A DNA stretch of 41,734 bases. Source: a virus. The notes under the pieces were generated by a model. That model saw only the letters and a program-made list of their open reading frames with translations, was not told the DNA's origin and made no database searches. Where the stretch lies: positions 1 to 41,734 of IMG/VR virus record IMGVR_UViG_3300009537_000055. One strand, given 5' to 3'. Made by a program: the position numbers and the translations under genes. Below are positions 8,475-14,434 of this stretch, in pieces; within the stretch, counting starts at the first letter, position 1, and each line of letters opens with the position of its first letter.

Positions 8475-9677
8475 TTACTTACTCCCATCGCTATTTTTTA
8501 GTAAAAAACTGTAAAGTATGCGATTGTGCCAACTCCCCTTCTCACTCTCAAGCTCCCACATGTTTCTTTTTACAAGCTTGATAGTTTCAATCTTTCCCAA
8601 CTGCTTCACTGTCCCCGTCATATCTATAACTTTGCAGTGGTCCTTACCTGGGAAGGGTCTTACACCGCGCCCTAACATTTGATAATATAGCCCTATACTT
8701 CTGGTTGGACGCAGGAGCACAATACAACCTAAAGACGGGTGATCAAAGCCTATTGTCAATACACCCACGTTAAAGACGACCTGAATGACACCTTCCCGAA
8801 ATTCTTTTATGATTCTGGTCCTCTCTTTTTTAGTGGTTTTCGCAGTAACCACAGCAGAATTAGTCACTAAATCACAAAGGTTTGACGCTTGTTTGACAGA
8901 TGAGCAAAAAACTAACACAGATTTTGCCAACTCCATACCAAAATATACTGCTTCCAAAATGTTGTCTTTTTTCTCCTCAATTTTTTCTTCATATTTTTCT
9001 AAGTCAAAATCTGATTTGGAGATGTTTGTGGGTATGTCCCCATGATTAATTATTGATTTGTCGATGTATTTCAACGGGACCAAATGACCTTCTTTTATTA
9101 AATCCTCATTGTTGATGTTGAACATTATCCTATGCCAAAACCTTCCTTTGGTGCGATTAATAAGTTTTGTGGTTGTATGAGTCAAAATTTCACCTGTTTC
9201 TGTCCGGGTGTATCTTTGGTCCAATCTGTATGGAGTTGCAGTGAAACCAAAAATCTTAGGCTCACCGATTTCTTTAAAGAAGCGTGTATACATTCCGTTG
9301 AGGTTCTTAGGATTTACCAGGTGACACTCGTCAATAATAACTATTTTGAAATGTTTAAATAGTTCCGGTTTTTTATAGATTGACTGAATCGTCGCAAAAG
9401 TGTAAAAGCCCAAGTCTTTCCGATCCATGGAAGCTGAGTAAATACCAATCTGGACAGGCTCTATAAAGTGGGATAATTTCTCGTAATTTTGCTCTAAAAT
9501 CTCTTTCGTTGGTTGAAGAATCAAGACATGTTTGTTCATCTGTCTTGCCAAGTCTGCAATAACAATGCTTTTTCCAGCCCCCGTGGGTAAAACACAAAGA
9601 TCAGCGCCTTGTAATTTCTGACTCCACAGGAGCTTGGATACTGCCTGTTGTTGATATGGTCTTAAAGTATATTTCAT
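8475..9677 (-). CDS. Superfamily 2 DNA helicase (RadD/type III restriction helicase-like)
   Basis: 400 residues with a full SF2 motif set: LRPYQQQAV at the N-terminus (Q-motif-like), Walker A PTGAGKS at 31-37, DECH box at 116-119, motif III GFTATP at 144-149, VLVFCSS at about 254-260, and motif VI QMLGRGVRP at 333-341. It is an ATP-dependent nucleic-acid translocase of the compact RadD/SSL2-like type, probably acting in phage recombination, replication restart or repair together with the PD-(D/E)XK nuclease in the same operon. It starts 7 nt after the preceding gene stops. Length is normal for a minimal two-domain helicase; no nuclease domain is fused. Confidence 0.85.
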   Translation of the reverse strand: MKYTLRPYQQQAVSKLLWSQKLQGADLCVLPTGAGKSIVIADLARQMNKHVLILQPTKEILEQNYEKLSHFIEPVQIGIYSASMDRKDLGFYTFATIQSIYKKPELFKHFKIVIIDECHLVNPKNLNGMYTRFFKEIGEPKIFGFTATPYRLDQRYTRTETGEILTHTTTKLINRTKGRFWHRIMFNINNEDLIKEGHLVPLKYIDKSIINHGDIPTNISKSDFDLEKYEEKIEEKKDNILEAVYFGMELAKSVLVFCSSVKQASNLCDLVTNSAVVTAKTTKKERTRIIKEFREGVIQVVFNVGVLTIGFDHPSLGCIVLLRPTRSIGLYYQMLGRGVRPFPGKDHCKVIDMTGTVKQLGKIETIKLVKRNMWELESEKGSWHNRILYSFLLKNSDGSK

Positions 9678-9684
9678 TTTGTGA

Positions 9685-9885
9685 TCAACTCTCTTTATTG
9701 TCCACCCTTCCTATCAAGTTAAGGTAATTAATCGCTTTCTTACATAGTCTTTGTAGTTCCCCTTTGTGGATACCGTTCTCGGGAGGTATGAAACTTATTA
9801 TCTCAATGACAGTTTCCACTAACTCCTCTTTAAGCAGTTTGTCTCCTATTTCTTCTGCTCTTTCGTGTATTTCTTTGTTCATCAT
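9685..9885 (-). CDS. Small acidic hypothetical protein
   Basis: 66 residues, helical and charged, with HERAEEIGDKLLKEEL near the N-terminus and a Lys/Cys-bearing helix (ELQRLCKKAINYL) near the end. No family is recognised. It lies between a small membrane protein gene and the helicase gene, 7-10 nt from each, consistent with cotranscription. Two consecutive ATGs exist at 9885 and 9882, and no strong Shine-Dalgarno site separates them. Confidence 0.5.
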   Translation of the reverse strand: MMNKEIHERAEEIGDKLLKEELVETVIEIISFIPPENGIHKGELQRLCKKAINYLNLIGRVDNKES

Positions 9886-9895
9886 ACAACGCCAC

Positions 9896-10051
9896 TTATG
9901 CTACTAAACCCATGCTAATCGATATAAAAGACACTATTAATATGGTAAGTGCCATAGATATTACAAGTGCGACACTGAAATGTTTTAATACGATCAAGAA
10001 CCTTCTAATTAATACTTTACGTTGTCTTGCTTTAATTGTTTTATTTTTCAT
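9896..10051 (-). CDS. 51-residue single-pass membrane protein
   Basis: A short frame between its neighbours encodes MKNKTIKARQRKV, a strongly basic start, then a hydrophobic stretch rich in Val/Ile/Leu/Ser from about residue 18 to the end (IVLKHFSVALVISM, then LTILIVSFISISMGL). The topology would be N-in with a C-terminal membrane helix. Its ATG overlaps the end of the upstream gene by 11 nt and its stop is 10 nt before the next start, so it fills the gap in the operon exactly. Function is unknown. Confidence 0.55.
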   Translation of the reverse strand: MKNKTIKARQRKVLIRRFLIVLKHFSVALVISMALTILIVSFISISMGLVA

Positions 10052-10292
10052 TTATTGTTTTAATTGCTTGGTCTATTCCCATATTAAAAGCGTGTTTTTG
10101 ACCGTCAAACCTGTCATCTTCTTTCATCTTCTCCAACTTCTCCACTAGCTCCTCCCTTTGTCTTGTTAGTTCATCTGCAAAGACTTCACTCATAAAATGA
10201 ACATGGCTTTCTCTTAGACCAGGACCCATAAATGGGAATCTCTTTTCAAGGGCTTCATCAAACCTTTTCTCTTGTGCTTTAGTTAGTTTCAT
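10041..10292 (-). CDS. Hypothetical helical early protein
   Basis: 83 residues, charged and helical (KAQEKRFDEALEKRFPF, then RQREELVEKLEKMKEDD). The stretch GPGLRESHVHFMSEVFADEL is distinctive but I cannot assign it. The next gene (99 aa) also pairs a helix-rich body with an Arg-Glu coiled segment (SQREAEVREE), so the two may be related in type. No strong Shine-Dalgarno site is visible. Part of the minus-strand early operon. Confidence 0.55.
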   Translation of the reverse strand: MKLTKAQEKRFDEALEKRFPFMGPGLRESHVHFMSEVFADELTRQREELVEKLEKMKEDDRFDGQKHAFNMGIDQAIKTINEK

Positions 10293-10319
10293 ATAAATGC
10301 TAGTGTTATTCCTATGGTT

Positions 10320-10619
10320 TTATTCATCTTGGTTTTTTAGTTGGGATAGTTCTTCAAAAATTTGTTCTTCTACATCTGGTGTAAAACTTTTTTGTAATAC
10401 TTTCTTCAAGTCTCTCAAAGTCTCCTCCCTCACCTCTGCTTCACGTTGGGAGAGGGCTTTAGTGTGCCAGTCCCAAACTTCATCAACAAATCTTTCAGCA
10501 GCCATTCCTTCGTAACCAGAGTGCCGATATGCTGTATCAATAATTGGTTTAGCTATTTTATGGTTAAACTCCTCCCTGCTCTTTTGTTTATTTTTCATAC
10601 TCATGTCTTTGCTAGCCAT
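10320..10619 (-). CDS. Hypothetical helical early protein
   Basis: 99 residues, with IIDTAYRHSGYEGMAAERF in the middle and a charged coiled stretch (SQREAEVREETLRDLKK) after it. No catalytic motif is apparent. GGGAG lies 7 nt before the chosen ATG; a second ATG five codons in is possible. Cotranscribed with the minus-strand early genes. Function unknown. Confidence 0.55.
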   Translation of the reverse strand: MASKDMSMKNKQKSREEFNHKIAKPIIDTAYRHSGYEGMAAERFVDEVWDWHTKALSQREAEVREETLRDLKKVLQKSFTPDVEEQIFEELSQLKNQDE

Positions 10620-10649
10620 ATCCTAACTCCCATTAGGAGCTAGGGATGA

Positions 10650-10964
10650 TTACCAATTCATCTGTGTAAAGTTTTCTATTGCGTGCAATGGTATGTGTAA
10701 ATCGTTAGGTAAATCTTGTTTATCTTCTGCACTACTTGCATCTAAGTCACCTGTGTCATACACAACCCCAGCATCTTCTAGTATTACATAAAAGTCGTTC
10801 ACAGACTTTACTGTACCGTGATAGATATATCTTACACACCAAAACGTAAAAGTTTTACCTATTAAGTCTTTCAGCTCTTTTATTGGCTCTATCACCTTAT
10901 CCCCACTTTTCAGCTGTGACTCAATTGATTTGTATGTTTCTTCTGATACTTTTATTGTTTTCAT
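10650..10964 (-). CDS. Hypothetical early protein downstream of the hexamer repeat
   Basis: 104 residues beginning [18 protein letters not shown], an N-terminal strand-helix resembling the start of ribbon-helix-helix or antitoxin-like proteins, followed by a beta-rich part ([23 protein letters not shown]). I chose the ATG at 10964 because AAGGGGGTGAT lies at ideal distance before it. The open frame continues 50 codons further upstream only because the hexanucleotide repeat has no stops there. Function unknown. Confidence 0.55.
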   Translation of the reverse strand: MKTIKVSEETYKSIESQLKSGDKVIEPIKELKDLIGKTFTFWCVRYIYHGTVKSVNDFYVILEDAGVVYDTGDLDASSAEDKQDLPNDLHIPLHAIENFTQMNW

Positions 10965-10981
10965 ATATATCACCCCCTTTA

Positions 10982-11182
10982 TTACCTTGACCATGACCAT
11001 GACCTTGACCTTGACCATGACCATGACCATGACCTTGACCATGACCTTGACCTTGACCTTGACCATGACCATGACCTTGACCATGACCTTGACCTTGACC
11101 TTGACCCTGACCATGACCTTGACCTTGACCTTGACCCTGGGTCACTCCAATATTTTTGTAGTATTGTTTGTTTATTTTTCAT
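10982..11182 (-). CDS. Arg/Trp-Ser dipeptide-repeat protein encoded by a hexamer repeat
   Basis: 66 residues: a normal-looking N-terminus ([16 protein letters not shown]) followed by about 50 residues in which every second residue is Ser and the others are Arg, Trp or rarely Gly. All repeat serines are TCA, and Arg/Trp/Gly differ by one base (AGG/TGG/GGG). The start forms an ATGA overlap with the upstream stop, and its stop lies 17 nt before the next start, just ahead of that gene's Shine-Dalgarno site; both favour this frame over the two other stop-free frames. Function is unknown; a basic, aromatic RS-like peptide could bind nucleic acid or membrane. Confidence 0.45.
   Translation of the reverse strand: MKNKQTILQKYWSDPGSRSRSRSWSGSRSRSRSWSRSWSWSRSRSRSWSRSWSWSWSRSRSWSWSR
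10984..11139. repeat. 26-copy hexanucleotide tandem repeat
   Basis: Exactly 26 contiguous hexamers of the form ACCNTG on the plus strand: 14 ACCTTG, 10 ACCATG and 2 ACCCTG. All variation is at the fourth base. The array is stop-free in several frames on both strands. Such an array can change copy number by slippage without breaking any frame, because the unit is 6 nt. Confidence 0.95.
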
Positions 11183-11382
11183 TTTATCTTTGGATTAATC
11201 CAGTCAAAATATTGTCCTAGACTAAATTCTTTTGGTAACACCTTGATCTTCTTGAAAGACTTTAAGCCTTTATCTTGTTTCCAAACCTCTGTTATAGCTA
11301 CATAAACATTGCCGTCTTCGTCTCTTGAAATAGTTTTTATTGGCAACCTTTTTGTATCTTTTGTTAGTTTATTCATTTTCAT
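11179..11382 (-). CDS. Small basic hypothetical protein
   Basis: 67 residues, Lys-rich, beta-strand-like (GNVYVAITEVWKQD) with a C-terminal FDWINPKIK. No family recognised. The ATG at 11382 overlaps the end of the 38-residue upstream gene; an ATG two codons later (11376) is an alternative. Its TGA overlaps the next start in ATGA, so translation is coupled to the Arg/Trp-Ser repeat protein. Confidence 0.55.
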   Translation of the reverse strand: MKMNKLTKDTKRLPIKTISRDEDGNVYVAITEVWKQDKGLKSFKKIKVLPKEFSLGQYFDWINPKIK

Positions 11383-11485
11383 TCCACAACCACTGCCAAA
11401 AAATTACTAATAAAGATATTCCTACTAATCCAATAATTGTTATCATTAAAAATGGTAGTTTTATTATTTCTTTAATTGTTCTCAT
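11369..11485 (-). CDS. 38-residue single-pass membrane protein
   Basis: MRTIKEIIKLPF followed by a hydrophobic helix (MITIIGLVGISLLVIFW) and a short acidic tail (NENE). The basic start and acidic end predict N-in, C-out topology. The ATG overlaps the stop of the DUF2829-like gene (ATGA at 11482-11485) and the 3' end overlaps the next gene by 14 nt, filling an otherwise empty gap. Function unknown; small phage membrane proteins of this kind can act in superinfection exclusion or lysis timing, but nothing here shows that. Confidence 0.5.
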   Translation of the reverse strand: MRTIKEIIKLPFLMITIIGLVGISLLVIFWQWLWNENE

Positions 11486-11778
11486 ATTTCAAAATAATCT
11501 TTTCCAACTATGTCCCCTTCGCTAATAATCCAAGAATGAATTTGACCATCTGGATCGGTTAATGCAACACTTGCATCCTCTTTATTTAAAAATGCGAACC
11601 ATTTTTTGTCTTTCCATTCTTCTTTTGTAACCTTTTTACCCTTCACAATTGCTTGCATTGCTTCCCCAAAATCCATTTTCTTGTTTGGCTTTGGTTTAGG
11701 CTTTGGCAAAAAATCAGGGCTTTTCGATGGGTTAATTTTTTTTATATCCATTTTTTTCATCTCTTTAAAGTTTCTCAT
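11482..11778 (-). CDS. DUF2829/Tad2-like putative anti-Thoeris protein
   Basis: 98 residues. After a Lys/Pro linker (residues about 18-34, PKPKPKP) comes MDFGEAMQAIVKGKKVTKEE, then WKDKKWFAFL and, near the end, HSWIISEGDIVGKDYF. This order (FGEAlxAlkxGkkVxRxxW, then W.xSxxDxxaxDy/W) is the pattern I know from DUF2829, the family of the phage protein Tad2, which sequesters the cyclic-ADP-ribose signals of Thoeris immunity. The Lys/Pro N-terminal extension is unusual for the family. Its place among small early genes suits an anti-defence function. The family call is fairly good; the anti-Thoeris role is inferred. Confidence 0.6.
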   Translation of the reverse strand: MRNFKEMKKMDIKKINPSKSPDFLPKPKPKPNKKMDFGEAMQAIVKGKKVTKEEWKDKKWFAFLNKEDASVALTDPDGQIHSWIISEGDIVGKDYFEI

Positions 11779-12529
11779 GTCTAAATTCCTTTATTAATTC
11801 CATACTCTCACTAAGTTTCAGAGCTGCCACAAATGCCATGAACATTTTTGAATACCATTCACCGTCTTTTATAACCGCAACCTCTAGCGCTCCATCCTCT
11901 TTACCAACTTTGACAATCACTTGCCCTGCATATTTTTCTTTTGGGTATTCTTCTTCCCTTGCGAATCTATAAGCTGCCGTTTGTATTAACATTTCTGGAT
12001 AAATACCGCTAGATGTTTTCAGATCTCCTATGTACATTTTACCGTCAATCTCACAAATAAAGTCTAACGTCCCAGTATAGTTATATTTCTTGCTATACAC
12101 CTGCTGTTCACTTAAAAGAAACTTAACGTCATGAGCCTTTTGCCAATCTAAAAATCTCTGGACTGCTTTTTTTAAATTCTTATTTACTGGAACTGCCGGT
12201 TTTTTGCCATTTACATAATCCTCTACCCAGTTGTGTACAAATGTTCCCAAATTCCCAGCATCTACTTTCTTTTTCCAGTGTGCGCCTTTGGCACTTTCAA
12301 AAATTGTTATCAACTGTACCTCATCGTAAGACTTCCCCGGATCTATCTGATTTTTGAAATACTCCGCTGCCATTCTCGCTGCCCAACCTACAAGCGCTGG
12401 TTTGTTTATTATGTTTAGCGCTTGAGTAACACTTATTACTTTCTTGTCATTCACTGTGTATTTGTGACCATAGGCCTGGAACATAAGTTCTATCTCCCCG
12501 TTATATAGTGTTGTTTTAATTTTTGTCAT
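11765..12529 (-). CDS. RecB/Cas4-like PD-(D/E)XK exonuclease
   Basis: 254 residues. Motifs: GTFVH at 95-99 (His99), GTLDF with Asp156, IGDLKTS with Asp169 and Lys171, then IQTAAY with Gln183 and Tyr187. This is the RecB-family nuclease arrangement (motif II Asp, motif III D-x-K, QxxxY), so two-metal DNA cleavage is expected. No four-cysteine iron-sulfur cluster as in Cas4 is present. It probably supplies single-strand ends for phage recombination, near the DUF669-like protein and the SF2 helicase. It overlaps both neighbours by 14 nt. Confidence 0.8.
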   Translation of the reverse strand: MTKIKTTLYNGEIELMFQAYGHKYTVNDKKVISVTQALNIINKPALVGWAARMAAEYFKNQIDPGKSYDEVQLITIFESAKGAHWKKKVDAGNLGTFVHNWVEDYVNGKKPAVPVNKNLKKAVQRFLDWQKAHDVKFLLSEQQVYSKKYNYTGTLDFICEIDGKMYIGDLKTSSGIYPEMLIQTAAYRFAREEEYPKEKYAGQVIVKVGKEDGALEVAVIKDGEWYSKMFMAFVAALKLSESMELIKEFRHEKL

Positions 12530-12815
12530 ATTTAATTACCTCAAACCTGTCAACTGCATCTTTACTTGTAAACCATTTCCCCTTCTTGGTTTTGAAAACC
12601 GGATATAAACGAATCGCTTGCGCTGGATGAAAAAAGAAATCTCCCAAATTGATCTTCATCTCTCCAGGAACGGGTTTTTCTGCAAACCCCACTAATTCAA
12701 ACGGACTACCCTTCCAGTGTTTTTGTTCTCCCACTTTCCCATCTTCATGAATTAAGTAAGGGTGTGGTTTTACTCCTTCAGGTGTATTTCTAGGTTGTAT
12801 TATTATTTTTTTCAT
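12516..12815 (-). CDS. Hypothetical early protein
   Basis: 99 residues, beta-rich and basic (FELVGFAEKPVPGEMKI, then FKTKKGKWFTSKDAVDRF). No family is recognised. A GGGGGGAG Shine-Dalgarno-like element lies about 13 nt before the ATG but is part of a strong hairpin at 12829-12854, so translation may be controlled by RNA structure. Its end overlaps the RecB-like nuclease start by 14 nt, which suggests coupling. Confidence 0.55.
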   Translation of the reverse strand: MKKIIIQPRNTPEGVKPHPYLIHEDGKVGEQKHWKGSPFELVGFAEKPVPGEMKINLGDFFFHPAQAIRLYPVFKTKKGKWFTSKDAVDRFEVIKYDKN

Positions 12816-12828
12816 ATTTTTCTGTTAT

Positions 12829-12854
12829 CTCCCCCCGAAGAAAATCGGGAGGAG
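12829..12854 (-). promoter_or_regulatory. Hairpin that contains the Shine-Dalgarno of the next gene
   Basis: A 10-bp stem with one G-U pair (12829-12838 with 12845-12854) closes a 6-nt loop. On the minus-strand RNA the 3' arm includes GGGGGGAG, the only Shine-Dalgarno-like element before the ATG at 12815. No T-run follows, so it looks more like a translational or processing element than a classic terminator. Confidence 0.55.
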
Positions 12855-12866
12855 GTCAACAAAAAA

Positions 12867-13541
12867 CTATTTTGCTGCTTTAGCTTTTGCCTTTGCTGCT
12901 TTGAGTTTTGCTTCTACAAGCTTAACCTCCAAATCTTCCGCAGATTCTTTCAATTTCCCTTGAGTCGGGGCTCCCGCCTCTTTCTCAAGATCATTAATAA
13001 AAGTATCTGCCTCAGCATCCGGCGCTGTTGCCGGGACTGTTGACGTGGTTTTTTCCACTGTCTCGGATTTTTTTTCCTCAATTGGTAGCGCTTCTAGCTC
13101 TTTAGTAACCTTATTAAAAGAAATAATGTTATTAAAGATGATCGTCGGATCTTTTTTGCTAGGATTTTGCTCAACCATTACATCTAGTTGTTTACCGATT
13201 ATTGACTCTGGGTCAAAAGCTTCCGCCTCTGCCTTTGTCAAGTCGCGTCCTTCAACTGCTGCCGCAAGTTTGCCTAAATGGCTTCTGCTATTTAAGGCAA
13301 GTCGACATCTTTTCCAAACATATCGACCTCTTGTTGTAGCTTTTTCCTCTCCTTCTACCTCCGGCATGGGGTTGTCGTCTAATATCTGAAATTGATAATT
13401 TAAGACTTCTTCCTCCTCCGTACTTTGGTATTTTAATTGAGTAGCCAAATTAACGTCCACAATTTGCACAGTGTATTTATCTGCTGGCAAAGCTGCAAAG
13501 CCTTCATTGGTTTTTATTTCTACTTTTTTTCCTTCTAGCAT
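12867..13541 (-). CDS. DUF669-like phage protein, possible ssDNA-binding/recombination factor
   Basis: 224 residues. The N-terminal half (AALPADKYTVQIVDV, NYQFQIL, then a GRYVWKRCRL strand and HLGKLAAAV) has the order of DUF669-type phage proteins, which lie next to recombination and single-strand-binding genes. The C-terminal third is low-complexity: Glu/Thr/Ala-rich, ending in repeated Ala-Lys (LKAAKAKAKAAK). AAAGGGGGTGA precedes the ATG at an acceptable distance. Its place beside the RecB-like nuclease supports a recombination or replication role; direct DNA binding is inferred. Confidence 0.55.
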   Translation of the reverse strand: MLEGKKVEIKTNEGFAALPADKYTVQIVDVNLATQLKYQSTEEEEVLNYQFQILDDNPMPEVEGEEKATTRGRYVWKRCRLALNSRSHLGKLAAAVEGRDLTKAEAEAFDPESIIGKQLDVMVEQNPSKKDPTIIFNNIISFNKVTKELEALPIEEKKSETVEKTTSTVPATAPDAEADTFINDLEKEAGAPTQGKLKESAEDLEVKLVEAKLKAAKAKAKAAK

Positions 13542-13547
13542 AGTTTT

Positions 13548-13775
13548 CTATTCACCCCCTTTCAATTCACAATTCCCCACTACTATTTCTCCTTTTACAA
13601 ATAGGTCAGATTTTGCATTCACAAATGGATCAACAACCGCAGGATTAACAAAGTAGTAAGTTCTGATTGTCTCCGGCTTTCTGGCCTCTATTTCGTTGTA
13701 CTCATAAAGCCTGCCCAAATGCCATATCATATATAGCACTGTAAATATTATTAGTCCTTTTATTAGTTTATTCAT
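13548..13775 (-). CDS. Membrane-anchored hypothetical protein
   Basis: 75 residues. Residues 5-22 (IKGLIIFTVLYMIWHLG) form one membrane segment or uncleaved signal anchor; the rest is soluble and beta-like (ETIRTYYFVNPAVVDPF). Predicted topology is N-in with the C-terminal domain outside. Its ATG directly abuts the long hairpin at 13776-13834. No family recognised. Confidence 0.55.
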   Translation of the reverse strand: MNKLIKGLIIFTVLYMIWHLGRLYEYNEIEARKPETIRTYYFVNPAVVDPFVNAKSDLFVKGEIVVGNCELKGGE

Positions 13776-13834
13776 ATTAAGTTCTAATTATTGCTACCGT
13801 CCTGCCCAAACAGTAGCAATAATAAGGACTTAAT
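13776..13834 (-). terminator. 22-bp near-perfect inverted repeat between two early genes
   Basis: Arms 13776-13797 and 13813-13834 match at 20 of 22 positions (ATTAAGT and ATTATTGCTAC paired with their complements), with a 15-nt loop. One arm overlaps the stop of the regulator gene; the other touches the ATG of the membrane protein. No U-run follows, so it may attenuate transcription, protect mRNA ends or bind a dimeric protein. Terminator is the nearest type but is uncertain. Confidence 0.5.
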
Positions 13835-14015
13835 TTATTTCGTTCTGCCTTTCAATCCAAATATCTAAATCTTCTTTTCTAATTCTTGGCGTTCTTTCTG
13901 ATAGATATATTACTGGCAAAGGATTTTTTTCACTTTTGATAAATTTATACACTTTTGCTCTAGATACTCCCAAGGCTGTGGCAACCTCGTTTATGGTCAA
14001 TAATTCGTTTGTCAT
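13830..14015 (-). CDS. Small MerR/excisionase-type helix-turn-helix regulator
   Basis: 61 residues. LLTINEVATALGVSRAKVYKFIK is a helix-turn-helix of the MerR-like/excisionase (HTH_17) class, followed by a wing and RIRKEDLDIWIERQ, the usual end of such proteins. I chose the ATG at 14015 because it is preceded by TTGACA-N17-TATATT with 6 nt to the ATG; the longer frame upstream would run through the promoter. Divergent from the primase gene and first in the early minus operon, it is well placed to bind the inverted repeat at 14019-14099. No integrase is seen, so a Cro-like role is more likely than excision. Confidence 0.75.
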   Translation of the reverse strand: MTNELLTINEVATALGVSRAKVYKFIKSEKNPLPVIYLSERTPRIRKEDLDIWIERQNEIN

Positions 14016-14018
14016 AGT

Positions 14019-14031
14019 TTTAATATAGAGA
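14019..14031. promoter_or_regulatory. Left arm of the operator-like inverted repeat
   Basis: The 13-bp TTTAATATAGAGA is the exact reverse complement of 14087-14099. It covers the -10 box of the minus-strand promoter, so a protein bound here would block that promoter. Confidence 0.65.
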
Positions 14032-14050
14032 ATCTTAAAACTAATGTCAA
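14022..14050 (-). promoter_or_regulatory. Consensus promoter for the minus-strand early operon
   Basis: On the minus strand TTGACA (14050-14045), 17 nt, TATATT (14027-14022). The ATG of the regulator is at 14015, 6 nt after the -10, so the transcript is predicted to be leaderless. Confidence 0.8.
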
Positions 14051-14067
14051 GCACCAAAACACACCCC

Positions 14068-14096
14068 TTGACACCAGGATACAAAGTCTCTATATT
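14068..14096 (+). promoter_or_regulatory. Consensus promoter for the primase-helicase genes
   Basis: TTGACA (14068-14073), 17 nt, TATATT (14091-14096). The ATG is at 14105, 8 nt after the -10, so the leader is about 0-2 nt. It mirrors the minus-strand promoter in box sequence and spacing. Confidence 0.8.
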
Positions 14097-14103
14097 AAAG
14101 AGA
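14087..14103. promoter_or_regulatory. Right operator: imperfect 17-bp palindrome
   Basis: TCTCTATATTAAAGAGA is palindromic except at its centre and one pair of positions. Its first 13 bases form the right arm of the inverted repeat with 14019-14031. It overlaps the -10 of the primase promoter, as expected for a repressor site. Confidence 0.6.
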
Positions 14104-14104
14104 C

Positions 14105-14434
14105 ATGATAAACCCATTTAAAAAAGCTAAGTTAAAGATAAACACAAAGACATTTAAGAAAAAAGAGCCTAGACAGGATAAACCGGACATAATAAAGACT
14201 TTTAGCTATCTTTATCCAGATAGCCCCCTGAAGCGCTCCAGTCGCGCTCTAATGAGCCTTTGCCCCCTACATGGGGAGAGTAACCCAAGTTTTGCAATGT
14301 ATGAGGAAACCAACTCCTACTATTGTTTTTCTTGTCGAGAAACGGGAGACTCATACACCCTTATTATGGAAGTTGAGGACTTGGAGTTTAAGGAGGCTCT
14401 ACAATTTGCAGAAGAAAATAATTTATATGATTAA
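14105..14434 (+). CDS. CHC2-type zinc-binding domain of DNA primase (separate gene)
   Basis: 109 residues. CPLH (Cys53, His56) and CFSC (Cys74, Cys77) form the DnaG-type CHC2 zinc finger, with NPSF and GDSYTLIME in the expected places. This domain normally recognises template DNA in primases and is fused to the TOPRIM catalytic core. Here it is a separate protein, and the TOPRIM-helicase follows in another frame with an 8-nt overlap. The N-terminal 30 residues are very basic (KKAKLKINTKTFKKKEP). The near-leaderless start is set by the promoter 8 nt upstream. Confidence 0.8.
   Translation: MINPFKKAKLKINTKTFKKKEPRQDKPDIIKTFSYLYPDSPLKRSSRALMSLCPLHGESNPSFAMYEETNSYYCFSCRETGDSYTLIMEVEDLEFKEALQFAEENNLYD

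Noticed and set aside
8397-8489. GATGGGAGTA/TACTCCCATC inverted repeat, considered as a terminator or attachment site
   Set aside because: The arms are about 70 nt apart with no T-run, and one arm lies in the end of the helicase gene. It may still matter for the small promoter inside it, but no function can be supported.
9912-10148. Plus-strand 78-codon hydrophobic frame
   Set aside because: It is antisense to two tightly overlapped minus-strand genes in a continuous operon and has no ribosome site.
10921-11220. Other stop-free frames of the hexamer array (GQGH and VKVM on the minus strand, TLTM on the plus strand)
   Set aside because: None has a coupled start; the VKVM frame is only an upstream extension of the gene that has its own Shine-Dalgarno site at 10964.
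13830-14015. Excisionase reading of the small HTH gene, which would imply a temperate phage
   Set aside because: No integrase or attachment site is visible in the window, and the position at the divergent promoter fits a Cro-like regulator better.
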